A stretch of 64,000 nt of DNA from JAAYBQ01 sp035403465 (GTDB lineage Bacteria > Spirochaetota > UBA4802 > UBA5550), in contig DAONFG010000008.1 of NCBI GenBank assembly GCA_035403465.1, positions 1-64,000 on the forward strand, given 5' to 3'. Within the stretch, counting starts at the first letter, position 1; every line of letters begins with the position of its first letter. Of this stretch, positions 8,790 to 17,364 are shown piece by piece. The translations under genes were made by a program, and so were the position numbers. The notes below the pieces were generated by a model. It was not told where the DNA came from and did not search any database. It saw only the letters and a program-made list of their open reading frames with translations.

Positions 8790-9479
8790 CTATAAATCCG
8801 CAATGATCCGTTCAATCATCGCCGGGATTTTGTCCAGCCCGTGCACTATATACCTTTCACCGCCGATCTCCTCGATGCCCGCGTGCCCGAAGGCGCAGCC
8901 GATAAAGGGAATCGAGTTATCGCGCGCCGCATCCAGGTCTGTTATACGGTCACCAATCATGATGAATGTTCCCGGGACAAGCACCTTCATGTACTCTTTT
9001 ACAATTCCGCTCTTGGTGCCGTAACCGTCTTCGGCATACAGAAACGGATCGGCAAAATACTGCTTCAGGTCATACGCGGCTAGTACCGCCTCGACATAGG
9101 CACGCGCGCCGTTGGATGCAACAAGCATGGTGCAGCCCTCGGCGTGAAGTTCCGGTATGATCCTGTCGGCGCATTCAATTAGTTCACCTTCACGCGCCAG
9201 TATAAGTTTCACAAGGTTTTCGGTCCAGATTTCGGCGTAGAGGCGCCTCCCCTCAGCATCAAGTTCAGGGTAGAGCATACGGAAGATTTCGGGCAGGGGG
9301 TATCCCAGCGTTGAGGTAATCTCCTGCATTGTCGGCGTACGAAGGTTCAGGTCGGGACGTGAGACTTTAAGTTTTTCCGAACCCTGTTCTATGGCAGTGA
9401 GCAGTATGGTTCCGGCGTTGAATATTGTCCCGTCTATGTCGAACGCAAGGTATATGTTGTTGTGTTTCAAGTTTTCCAT
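8790..9479 (-). CDS. HAD-superfamily phosphatase (phosphoglycolate phosphatase-like)
   Basis: This 229-aa haloacid-dehalogenase-type hydrolase has motif I FDIDGTIF near the N-terminus. A helical cap follows, then motif II VASNG, a conserved Lys in GTKSG, and motif IV MIGDRITDLDAA, all in family order. It should dephosphorylate a small sugar or glycolate phosphate in the cytoplasm, using an Asp nucleophile and Mg2+. The open frame extends 21 codons further upstream, but that extension is translated repeat DNA (9517-9710), so the internal ATG at 9479 is chosen. No strong ribosome site is visible for either start. Confidence 0.8.
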   Translation of the reverse strand: MENLKHNNIYLAFDIDGTIFNAGTILLTAIEQGSEKLKVSRPDLNLRTPTMQEITSTLGYPLPEIFRMLYPELDAEGRRLYAEIWTENLVKLILAREGELIECADRIIPELHAEGCTMLVASNGARAYVEAVLAAYDLKQYFADPFLYAEDGYGTKSGIVKEYMKVLVPGTFIMIGDRITDLDAARDNSIPFIGCAFGHAGIEEIGGERYIVHGLDKIPAMIERIIADL

Positions 9480-9516
9480 CCTGTTGAATTTTTTATCATT
9501 CAGCCACTCCAGCTGT

Positions 9517-9710
9517 ATGCCCTCATCCGGCCTGACGGCCACCTTCTCCCATACAGAATTAATGAAAATTATTATTCATGAATTAATCCAGATCCTGTAT
9601 TATCTGAATTAATTACAGGGAGAAGGAATATCATAAACAGTTTGTCACAGCCCCTCTCCCCTTCCAGACTTCAAAACGGGAGAGGGTGCCCAGCGGGCGG
9701 GTGAGGGCAT
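9517..9710. repeat. GC-palindrome interspersed element, family R, copy 2
   Basis: This is the second copy of the element at 8561-8775. It has the same inverted ends, the same CACCTTCTCCC/GGGAGAGGGTGCCC arms and the same AGAATTAATGAAAA core, but the middle is shorter. It lies immediately upstream of the HAD gene. The remaining 9711-9877 upstream of pyrD shows no gene or obvious structure. Confidence 0.8.
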
Positions 9711-9877
9711 CGCCGGATGCATAAAGTACATATTTAATATTATTCTATGACAAGCCTCGGACTTATCCATCATGTCAAACAAAAAAGCCCCCGGAAAGCT
9801 GCCTTGAACCTCTTCAAAAATTGTATTGACTCATCATATGCGCTGTTGTTCCCTTACATAAATCAAAGGAGAAATCC

Positions 9878-10786
9878 GTGGATACAAGTGTAAAGATCGG
9901 GTCGCTGACCCTTAAAAATCCAATAACAGTGGCGTCGGGCACAGCGGGCTACGGCGAGGAACTCTCAAGGTTTGTCGATATTTCAAAAATCGGCGCGGTG
10001 TTTACCAAGGGGCTCTCCATGAAACCGCGCAGGGGAAATCCCGGCAACCGCATTATGGAAACCCCGTCCGGCGTCCTGAACTCAATAGGGCTTGAAAACG
10101 TCGGGCTTGATGAATTTATTGAAAAGAAGCTCCCGTTCCTCAGGAAATCGGGTGCGGTTGCCATCCCCAACGTTGCAGCGCATTCAGTTGAAGAGAACAT
10201 CGAGCTCTGCAGCATTCTTTCCCGTACACCGGGAGTAGATGCCATCGAACTTAACGTCTCCTGTCCCAACGTAAAGCAGGGGGGAATGGCTTTCGGCACA
10301 GACATGTGCATATTCACCGAACTTGTGGAACAGGCGCGCGGGGTGACTACATGCCCGCTTATAGTAAAGCTTTCGCCAAACGTGACCGATGTCGCATCTT
10401 TTGCCGTACGCGCAGAGGAGATCGGGGCAGACGCGGTCTCGGCCATAAACACTCTCCTTGGCATGAAGATAGATATCAGGACAAGGAAACCTCATTTTAC
10501 AAATAAAGTTGCGGGCTTAAGCGGTCCGGCAGTCAGGCCTGTTGCTGTCAGGATAGTATACCAGATTTTCCAGAAGGTAAAAATACCAATTGTCGGTTTA
10601 GGCGGAATCTCTAATATCGATGATGTTATTGAATTCATCATGGCAGGCGCGACTGCTGTATCCATAGGAACTGCAAGCATGGTAGAACCTTCAGTATCAG
10701 GAAAACTTGTCAGCCAGATGGAAGAGTACATGAAGAAAGAGGGGATAAACTCCCTGGATGAAATCAAAGGTGCAGCTCACCTGTAA
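9878..10786 (+). CDS. pyrD: Dihydroorotate dehydrogenase, class 1B catalytic subunit
   Basis: This 302-aa FMN-dependent TIM barrel oxidises dihydroorotate to orotate in pyrimidine biosynthesis. The catalytic Cys129 is in ELNVSCPNVK, the class 1 (cytosolic) arrangement; substrate-binding NSIGLEN and FMN-phosphate GLGGI/GTASM segments are present. The class 1B partner PyrK (Fe-S/FAD electron-transfer subunit) is not in this window. The start is GTG at 9878 with AAGGAG 8 nt upstream. hisC follows after 13 nt, so the two are probably co-transcribed. Confidence 0.93.
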   Translation: MDTSVKIGSLTLKNPITVASGTAGYGEELSRFVDISKIGAVFTKGLSMKPRRGNPGNRIMETPSGVLNSIGLENVGLDEFIEKKLPFLRKSGAVAIPNVAAHSVEENIELCSILSRTPGVDAIELNVSCPNVKQGGMAFGTDMCIFTELVEQARGVTTCPLIVKLSPNVTDVASFAVRAEEIGADAVSAINTLLGMKIDIRTRKPHFTNKVAGLSGPAVRPVAVRIVYQIFQKVKIPIVGLGGISNIDDVIEFIMAGATAVSIGTASMVEPSVSGKLVSQMEEYMKKEGINSLDEIKGAAHL

Positions 10787-10799
10787 AAACGGAGCATTA

Positions 10800-11855
10800 A
10801 TGAAATTCTGGAATGAAACCCTCAAGAGCATGGATGAGTACATGCCCGGCGAACAGCCCCGGGACATTGACGAATACATAAAACTCAACACCAACGAAAA
10901 CCCGTTCCCGCCGTCCGAGAAGGTGCTCAGGGCTATTAACGAAGCCGTGAACAGCAGCCTGAGGCGTTACCCTGATTCGCAGTGCATCAGGCTCCGCGAA
11001 ACTTTCGCGGAACAGAACGGCCTTACACCTGAAAATGTTTTCGTGGGCAACGGCTCGGACGAAATATTCACGCTGATCTTCCGCGGGCTGATCGAAAAGA
11101 ATGGAACGGCCGCGTTCAACTACCCTTCATATTCCCTTTATGACACGCTTGCGCAGTCCAATGCGATAAAATACGAAAAGATAAACCTGGACAGCAGCTT
11201 CAGCCCTGACATGGACAAGTTCATTGTTAACCGGTACAGCATGGTTATCATCGCGAACCCGAACAATCCCACGGGTACTTTCATCGACAGCGGGAAAATT
11301 GAAAAGTTCCTCAAGGCATACAGCGGGCTTCTTGTTGTTGACGAGGCATATGTAGATTTCTACGGCGGGTCAGCCCTTGACCTTGTGAAGAGATACGATA
11401 ACCTGGTAGTAACACGTTCGTTCTCCAAGTCATATTCACTGGCAGGCCTGCGGATCGGCCTTGCAATCGCAAACAGTGATATCATCCGCGGCCTTGTGAA
11501 AATCAAGGATTCATACAATATTGACACACTGGCCCAGGCCGGGGCAACAGCTGCGCTGCTCGACAAAAAGACCTTTGACTACAACATCAACATGCTCAGG
11601 AGCAACAAGGAGTATCTTGAAGAGCGGCTTGACGATATGGGATTTGAACGCGTTCCATCACGTGCTAACTTCCTGCTTGCACGCCACCCGAAGATCGGCT
11701 CTGGTGAACTGTACGAAAAACTCAAAGAGCAGAAGATACTGGTACGCCACTTCAGGGGACCGGTTATTTCGGACTACGTCAGGATCAGTGTGGGTACCAT
11801 GATGGAGCTTAAAAAAACATGTACGGTACTCGGGTCTATATTGGAAGGAGTATAA
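10800..11855 (+). CDS. hisC: Histidinol-phosphate aminotransferase
   Basis: This 351-aa fold-type-I PLP enzyme transfers an amino group from glutamate to imidazole acetol phosphate in histidine synthesis. It shows the N-terminal KLNTNENPFPPS, the PLP-phosphate GNGSDE turn, NPNNPTG, the DEAYVDF Asp that holds the pyridine nitrogen, and the Schiff-base Lys in RSFSKSYSLAGLR. ATG 10800 is chosen over the upstream in-frame Met because ACGGAG precedes it and it clears the pyrD stop. The last 20 nt overlap the convergent gene at 11836. Other his genes are not here, so a general aromatic/histidinol-phosphate aminotransferase role is possible. Confidence 0.9.
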   Translation: MKFWNETLKSMDEYMPGEQPRDIDEYIKLNTNENPFPPSEKVLRAINEAVNSSLRRYPDSQCIRLRETFAEQNGLTPENVFVGNGSDEIFTLIFRGLIEKNGTAAFNYPSYSLYDTLAQSNAIKYEKINLDSSFSPDMDKFIVNRYSMVIIANPNNPTGTFIDSGKIEKFLKAYSGLLVVDEAYVDFYGGSALDLVKRYDNLVVTRSFSKSYSLAGLRIGLAIANSDIIRGLVKIKDSYNIDTLAQAGATAALLDKKTFDYNINMLRSNKEYLEERLDDMGFERVPSRANFLLARHPKIGSGELYEKLKEQKILVRHFRGPVISDYVRISVGTMMELKKTCTVLGSILEGV

Positions 11856-12474
11856 CCTTACCCCTTGTATTGGTTATCGTGCTTCGCTGGTAGAGCTCGC
11901 TTGCTGTAATTTTATCATTATTAAAAAGGCGGATATCCCCCTCCTTCATCCAGATTGTCACATTCCCATCCTGGCTGTTCCATGTCCACCTGAAGGTTAC
12001 AACTACACCAGCGACATCCTGCTCCCCGAAAACACTTTCAAGCCTCGCGGCCTCCTCTGCTATACCGCCGGCATTCTCCCTTATGAGCCTGGTGCAGAAC
12101 CTTCCGTAGTCAAGCGACCCGTCATATTCCGCCGCAACGTCAAAGCCGATATAAAAAGGACTCCTGCTCCCTCCAAGACTGTCACGGTAGAAACCAACAG
12201 TCTGTTTCACGAGCGGAATATCCTGCTGCTCGATCATCACGGATGCCAGGCACAGAAGCTCATTCATGTATTTTTTATGCAGCGAATCCCCGCCACCTGT
12301 ATATAGGTTTACATCAATCAGGTAGCTTCCATATTTTTTCTGATCAACCGATTTACAGGTCCTGACGGCATCATCCTCGTCATCCGAAGCGTAGAGAAAC
12401 ATACCGGCACTACAGGATAAGAACATCGCAGCTGCTGCGAAGAGAAGGATTATATATTTTTTTATTTTCATCAT
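11836..12474 (-). CDS. Exported protein of unknown function
   Basis: This 212-aa protein has a hydrophobic N-terminal export signal. The segment MFLSC could be a relaxed spirochaetal lipobox, or cleavage could occur later at MFLYAS. The mature chain has a mixed alpha/beta look, with an acidic SDDEDDA start and a C-terminal strand-rich half (GVVVTFRWTW, NVTIWMKEGDIRLF). No family is recognised. Its 3' end overlaps hisC by 20 nt in convergent orientation. Upstream is the repeat at 12538. Confidence 0.6.
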   Translation of the reverse strand: MMKIKKYIILLFAAAAMFLSCSAGMFLYASDDEDDAVRTCKSVDQKKYGSYLIDVNLYTGGGDSLHKKYMNELLCLASVMIEQQDIPLVKQTVGFYRDSLGGSRSPFYIGFDVAAEYDGSLDYGRFCTRLIRENAGGIAEEAARLESVFGEQDVAGVVVTFRWTWNSQDGNVTIWMKEGDIRLFNNDKITASELYQRSTITNTRGKVILLPI

Positions 12475-12537
12475 GCATTCCTGTTTTTAATCATTTACAT
12501 AAAATTATAACATTTGTCATCTCGATTCCGCTATCTC

Positions 12538-12719
12538 CAGGCCCCCTAACCCCCGAAGGGGGTACATTCGGATTATTTAAAACTTCTTCTTTATAAACAC
12601 GTAATGTCATTAAACCGGGGATCCGTAGAAATACTCCCCTGTATTGTTCATATTTTCGGCGATTTTTAAACTCACTTAAAAATGTCTTTACGTGACCCCT
12701 CGGGGGACAGGGGGCCTGA
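12538..12719. repeat. GC-palindrome interspersed element, family E, copy 1
   Basis: The left end reads CAGGCCCCCTAACCCCCGAA and the right end is its near-inverse ending CGGGGGACAGGGGGCCTG, around a unique AT-rich middle of about 120 nt. Two elements with the same ends but different middles occur at 26211-26390 and 27446-27638. Confidence 0.75.
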
Positions 12720-12735
12720 TTATTCAATCCTTTCC

Positions 12736-15189
12736 CTACATCCTCAGGTACTCAAAAAACTTTTCGATCTCAGGAGGATAGAGCCCGGTCTCATTCTGGT
12801 ACTTCTTGAACTTGCGCTCAAAAGCGGCTATCTCCCTGGCCTGGACATTCTTGTACCTGCCTGCATACTTGGCGTAGGCCGGCATACCTTCAAGCATTTC
12901 GCGCGTCTCTTTTTTAAACGGCATATGCTTAAAAAACATCTCCCTGACCACATTATTGAGTTTCATAATACCCTCACGCTCATACTCGACCCAGAGCATG
13001 TAATCATCGGCAAACCTGTCCCTGTTTGTCCTGAGCGCCTTGAAACGAAGTGCTATCTTCTCTTTCATTTCAGGAGAGAGCCTGCTGTTCTTCTTGAATG
13101 TATTCACATAGTCAAAATATTCGCCCGAGATCCCGCCTTCGATCGGGTCTGCCCACATGGCCCCCTTCATGCTGCGGTTGAGCTCCCACCTGAAACATGC
13201 GAACGAATGCATAAGGCTCTTCTCAAGCTCACCAGCAAAAAATATGGGGATCATGATTCTTCCCAGCGAACGTTTATTGTTGCCTGAAATCTCCTGCCAA
13301 AGTAAAGTCTTTGTCCCGTAAATCGGCAGGAGCACAAAGTAGGGAATGACCTCCTCCTCGATAACCTCCCGGGCGGAATCAAGCCGCAGGACAGTCTCCC
13401 TGTAGAAGACCGAATAGTCTATGTCGCGCAGTTTCGTGATCACTTCCGAAACAGCATGTTTTGTCTGGTAAAGGTTCTTGAGGCTTCCCTTGATCAGTTC
13501 TGCCGTGAGGATAGGAAACGCCGTCGCGGTTCCTCCCGAACATACAGCGGCAGTACTTGCAAGCCGCTGGCTTATCTCGTGCAGGGTCTTGCTCATCGGC
13601 GAATTGGGATCTTCACGGTTTTCATCATCCCCCTTACCCTTCTTCTGGTACTTATCCTGTTCCCGTAAATACGCGTCGTAGGCAAGGCCCATCTCAGTGA
13701 TACTCGGCTCCTCTTCATTGTTATAGATCATCGAAAGGAACTCGTACTCCGAGTATACCGGGAATTCAGGCTGCCGCTCCCTCATCCGCGCAAAATCATT
13801 AAGCTCGGCAAGCTGTTCAGGCATGAGCATCGTGTCATCAAGAAAACCATAGCTCAGCATCAGCTTTGCTGCCCTGGGGGTAGTTGCTTCAATTTTTGAC
13901 CTGACAAACACCTGTTTGTAAAGTTCCCAGTACAGCTGTGTAATATATCTTCGCATTTTCCTTTCATCAGATTCAGTGCCGAATGGATTCTTGCTCGTCT
14001 TGAAATCGTTCAGCATTTTAAGCAGCCTGTTCTGGAACTCCTTCTCGACCATTGCGAACTCGAAAATCTGGAAGATTGATTTCTGCAGGCCCGTGCTCAC
14101 GGTGGCAGGCGCTCCCGAAAAATCCGCAGCAGGACTTTCAATCTCCCCGGCAGCAGAGGCCTTTACAGGTTCAGACTTCTTTGCAAGGACATTCATCAGC
14201 CTTGTATAACCGTCGTACCTGCCGAATCCCCTGCCGTTAACCTCAAGGGCCATTGCCTCAAGCTTCTGCATCAGCCTTGCAAGGTTAGGCTGAAAATCCG
14301 AAGCCACACCGCCGCGCGATGCCCAGGTCTTCAGCCCGTTCATGGCTGTGAAATAATTTGCCCAGCTGTCAGGCCCGTCAAAAAAAGTTTTTATCTTCTG
14401 CTCAATTTTCTCCATTATTGAATAGGTGTTCTCGAACATTTTGTCAAATCCGCGTGTAATTGCAGTGAAAAGCGAAAGAGCTATGTCAGGGTCAGCCTTG
14501 AGCATGGATGCAATAATCTGCGGGTCAAGTTTGAGTATCCTCTTCGCGAGGTCTGCATATTCCGGTGCCAGCGAGTCTGTTGTTATTTTTTCAGAGTATG
14601 ATTTCTTAAGCAGTGCTGACCTGTCCTCGAGGAGAAAATCCACGGTGATAATGGCTGGTATCGTTCCCCGGTTCATGCTGAACACAGTGCGCAGGTTATC
14701 GCTCTTCTTGTTGATCGAATCAGGTCCACTGCCCTGTGACAGGCTGCTGTACACAAGCGCCATGTTGTCATCAACCTGGCTGAACCTTACATATACGCTT
14801 ACCGCTTTTTTCATATGGCCCTGCGCTGTTATGAAATTATTAAACAGCTGGCGCAGCATGTTGATTGCAGTGTTAAGATCGCGGCCGGCAACGCTCCTGA
14901 ATCCTCCCTGCGGAAGGGGGTATTCCATGACCTGGGATGCTGTTACAGCCCTTGCCGACCTTGTGTATGGTGAGGCAAGCAGTCCCGAATAACCAAGCAG
15001 CATAGCCTTACCCTGGTGTGAAGCCACCCTTACGGATTTATCAATAATTATGCTTTTATCAAGACCCAGAAATTCCGCCGGCGCAGAAAGAATCTCGATC
15101 TCACCCTCCTGAAGCATGAATATCCTGTCGGGATTTTCACCCTGTACAAAAAGTATTTCACCCTGCTTCAAGTTTCTGGTTTCAGGCAT
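12736..15189 (-). CDS. Large protein with N-terminal cyclic-nucleotide-binding domain
   Basis: In this 817-aa protein, residues 5-110 fit a cNMP-binding (CAP_ED) beta-roll: LKQGEILFVQGENPDRIFML followed by GEIEIL strands and an ARAVTASQVMEYPL closing strand. The phosphate-binding cassette is not clearly canonical, so ligand binding is uncertain. The remaining 700 residues are mostly helical and charged, with no domain I recognise and no DNA-binding helix-turn-helix at the end. No membrane segment is present. GGAG lies 9 nt before the ATG. It is a monocistronic minus-strand gene between two repeat blocks, perhaps a cytoplasmic regulatory scaffold specific to spirochaetes. Confidence 0.65.
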   Translation of the reverse strand: MPETRNLKQGEILFVQGENPDRIFMLQEGEIEILSAPAEFLGLDKSIIIDKSVRVASHQGKAMLLGYSGLLASPYTRSARAVTASQVMEYPLPQGGFRSVAGRDLNTAINMLRQLFNNFITAQGHMKKAVSVYVRFSQVDDNMALVYSSLSQGSGPDSINKKSDNLRTVFSMNRGTIPAIITVDFLLEDRSALLKKSYSEKITTDSLAPEYADLAKRILKLDPQIIASMLKADPDIALSLFTAITRGFDKMFENTYSIMEKIEQKIKTFFDGPDSWANYFTAMNGLKTWASRGGVASDFQPNLARLMQKLEAMALEVNGRGFGRYDGYTRLMNVLAKKSEPVKASAAGEIESPAADFSGAPATVSTGLQKSIFQIFEFAMVEKEFQNRLLKMLNDFKTSKNPFGTESDERKMRRYITQLYWELYKQVFVRSKIEATTPRAAKLMLSYGFLDDTMLMPEQLAELNDFARMRERQPEFPVYSEYEFLSMIYNNEEEPSITEMGLAYDAYLREQDKYQKKGKGDDENREDPNSPMSKTLHEISQRLASTAAVCSGGTATAFPILTAELIKGSLKNLYQTKHAVSEVITKLRDIDYSVFYRETVLRLDSAREVIEEEVIPYFVLLPIYGTKTLLWQEISGNNKRSLGRIMIPIFFAGELEKSLMHSFACFRWELNRSMKGAMWADPIEGGISGEYFDYVNTFKKNSRLSPEMKEKIALRFKALRTNRDRFADDYMLWVEYEREGIMKLNNVVREMFFKHMPFKKETREMLEGMPAYAKYAGRYKNVQAREIAAFERKFKKYQNETGLYPPEIEKFFEYLRM

Positions 15190-15311
15190 AGAATTTACTC
15201 CAGGCTAACGGTATAGAAATGCGAAGTCAGGACCTGAAAAGGCCGATCCCGTACAAAACATGTCTTATTATATATTATCGGACGGAGTTTTACAATAAAA
15301 AAACTTTTTAT

Positions 15312-15530
15312 TTGCGCTGCGTGAAATTACATTTCATGCAGCGCAGGGAGTCCCTGCGGGGCACTGCAAGGGGCTTCGCCCCTTGACCCCTGTCTAAGCG
15401 AATAAAGGAGTATTCCCGGATTTCTTCCTGATTGAATAAGTACATCAATCTGTCATCCAGTGAAATTGCATTCCTCGCATCACGGGGGTTTCCGCCGGCC
15501 GCTGCAGGGGGCTGTGCCCCTTGACCCATT
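15312..15530. repeat. GC-rich block with internal direct repeat
   Basis: Two diverged units about 140 nt apart share GTGAAATT(A/G)CATT and, further on, CTGCA(A/G)GGGGCT-T-CCCCTTGACCC. The first begins with a hairpin CGCTGCGTGAAA/TTTCATGCAGCG. The block lies between the cNMP-domain gene and the HNH gene. A 73-codon open frame across it is only the repeat translated. Confidence 0.7.
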
Positions 15531-15551
15531 ACAAAGGGATTAGGGGGTATT

Positions 15552-15902
15552 TCAGCTGTTTTTCAGCTTATCCATGTACTCATCCCATTCCGTGGGGAGC
15601 ATGTACTTTTTTTTATTATTACACTCTTTGCATGCCGGGACTATGTTGATCTTTTCCGAACTTCCGCCCCTTGCGAGGGGGATTTTATGGTCCATGGTAA
15701 GTTCAAGGGGGTTGAACTTTCTGCCGCAGTAGTAGCATTCGCCAGTTGCGATTTTTTCACGCCACCATGCTGAACCGCGCAGCTCCCTTGCCTTTGCCTT
15801 CTCCATGGCTATATGCGGATCCTTATCTTCACCGAAAGAGAGCACCGCATTCTTTTCGCGCCTGAGCTTTTTCCTGTCAGGCTTCCTGTCCCTGTACGAC
15901 AC
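15552..15902 (-). CDS. HNH endonuclease-family protein
   Basis: This 116-aa protein has a C-terminal HNH nuclease domain: CYYC zinc pair near residue 56, LTMDHKIPLARGG with the catalytic DH, NIVPACKECNNKK with the second zinc pair and the final N/H-type residues. The N-terminus is basic and unstructured. It is of the small McrA-like type, and its target is unknown. It starts 2 nt after fmt, so it is the last gene of the def-fmt unit. That stable position argues for a housekeeping or repair role rather than a mobile one. Confidence 0.82.
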   Translation of the reverse strand: MSYRDRKPDRKKLRREKNAVLSFGEDKDPHIAMEKAKARELRGSAWWREKIATGECYYCGRKFNPLELTMDHKIPLARGGSSEKINIVPACKECNNKKKYMLPTEWDEYMDKLKNS

Positions 15903-15904
15903 GG

Positions 15905-16840
15905 CTATTCAAACCTTTCAGACGGGGTAAGCCTGTAGCCGTTGATGAACGCAAGCGCATCCATCCTCTTCTTCGTTTCAGGCTGCACCGAGACAAGTTC
16001 AAGTATCCCATCACCGGTTCCCGCAAGGAGCCTCTTTTTATGGTGCACGGCCAGTTCGCCGGCTGCAGGTGTTTCTGCTGCCTCTTCACGGAACAGCCGC
16101 GTCTCCCATACCTTCACGTGCTTTCCGCGGAACATGGTCCATGCCACTGGCCTGGGATTAAGGCCCCTGACGAGGTTGTGTATATCTGCAGCGCTTTTAT
16201 TCCAGTCAATGTGTGCCGTATCATTATCTATCTTTCCGCAGTGTGTTGCCTGCGAATGGTCCTGTTTCCTGATAGTAACGGTCCTGCCCGCACAGAGCAT
16301 TTCAACCGCTTCGGTGACGAGTTCAGCGCCCATGGGAAGGGCAAGTTCGTATAATCCTTCGGCAGTCATGTTCTCATCAACGCTGATCTCCCGTGAAAGG
16401 ACAATATCCCCGGCATCAAGCTCCTCGTTGATCATCTGCACAGTAACACCTGTAACGGTTTCACCGTTTATGAGGGCCCACTGTACCGGTGCAGCGCCCC
16501 TGTATTTCGGGAGCAGTGACGGGTGCAGGTTTATTGTTCCGCAGCGGGGTATATTGAATACTGACGCGGGGATAATTTTCCCATAGGCTACGACAACAAA
16601 GATGTCTGCTCCGAAGGCTTTCAGGGTTTCGGCGAATTCAGGGTCTTTGAGGGATTTGGGCTGCAGCACAGGCACGTCATGGCAGATTGCGGTTTCCTTG
16701 GCGGCGCAGTTCTGAAATTTCAGGTCACGCCCGCAGCGTTTATCCTCAGGGGAAACAAGAAAAACCACGTCAAACCTGCAGCAGAGTTTTTCAAGCACGT
16801 ACGAGGCAATACCGGGTGTTCCAAAAAATCCCACCTTCAT
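15905..16840 (-). CDS. fmt: Methionyl-tRNA formyltransferase
   Basis: This 311-aa protein formylates Met-tRNA(fMet) with 10-formyl-THF for translation initiation. The N-terminal Rossmann formyltransferase domain starts MKVGFFGTPGIA and carries the catalytic/folate signature SLLPKYRGAAPVQWAL with the INLHPS strand near residue 105. The C-terminal OB-like domain (from about residue 205) binds the tRNA acceptor. Length is typical. It follows def directly (start 16840, def stop 16842), the classic def-fmt pairing. Confidence 0.95.
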   Translation of the reverse strand: MKVGFFGTPGIASYVLEKLCCRFDVVFLVSPEDKRCGRDLKFQNCAAKETAICHDVPVLQPKSLKDPEFAETLKAFGADIFVVVAYGKIIPASVFNIPRCGTINLHPSLLPKYRGAAPVQWALINGETVTGVTVQMINEELDAGDIVLSREISVDENMTAEGLYELALPMGAELVTEAVEMLCAGRTVTIRKQDHSQATHCGKIDNDTAHIDWNKSAADIHNLVRGLNPRPVAWTMFRGKHVKVWETRLFREEAAETPAAGELAVHHKKRLLAGTGDGILELVSVQPETKKRMDALAFINGYRLTPSERFE

Positions 16841-16841
16841 G

Positions 16842-17351
16842 TCAGGCCGTCTTATTGAGTTTTTTTATCTTTTTAAGTTCGGACTTCATCTCGTCCCGGA
16901 CGAATTTTTCAATCCTGTCAATGAAAAGTATCCCGTTCAGGTGATCGATCTCGTGCTGCATGACTCTTGCCATAATCCCGCCTGCCTCAATCTCGATATT
17001 TTTACCCTTCGTGTTAACCGCATGCACCATAATCTCGGAAGGCCGTATAACGTCTGCATTAAGCCCGGGCAGTGAAAGGCACCCCTCCTCGTACGGCTCT
17101 GTTTTGTCCGACGATCCGACTATCACGGGATTGATCAGGGCTATCCTGTGCCTTGCATCGTCGCCCGGATCAATCACAACAATCCTTTTATTCAGGTCAA
17201 CCTGGGGACCCGCAAGTCCTATCCCCTTCTCTTTATGCATTATTTTGAACATTGAATCAATAATCGAGATTATATCATCATTGATCTCCTGCACATCCTC
17301 TGCAACGTGTGAGAGTATCTCTTTTCCATAATATACAAGGTTAAGTTTCAT
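16842..17351 (-). CDS. def: Peptide deformylase
   Basis: This 169-aa metalloenzyme removes the N-formyl group from nascent proteins. All three motifs are present: GIGLAGPQV, EEGCLSLPG with the metal-binding Cys, and QHEIDHLNG with the two His ligands and catalytic Glu. The start is set at ATG 17351 (MKLNLVYYG), 13 nt after the upstream gene's stop. An upstream in-frame ATG at 17384 has a better purine-rich leader but would overlap the previous gene. It is cotranscribed with fmt. Confidence 0.94.
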   Translation of the reverse strand: MKLNLVYYGKEILSHVAEDVQEINDDIISIIDSMFKIMHKEKGIGLAGPQVDLNKRIVVIDPGDDARHRIALINPVIVGSSDKTEPYEEGCLSLPGLNADVIRPSEIMVHAVNTKGKNIEIEAGGIMARVMQHEIDHLNGILFIDRIEKFVRDEMKSELKKIKKLNKTA

Positions 17352-17364
17352 ATTCAATACCGTA

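Noticed and set aside
14426..14992. 188-codon plus-strand frame
   Set aside because: It is antisense to the cNMP-domain gene; the sense protein has clear domain motifs.
15308..15529. 73-codon minus-strand frame
   Set aside because: It is the direct-repeat GC block translated; its two halves repeat because the DNA repeats.
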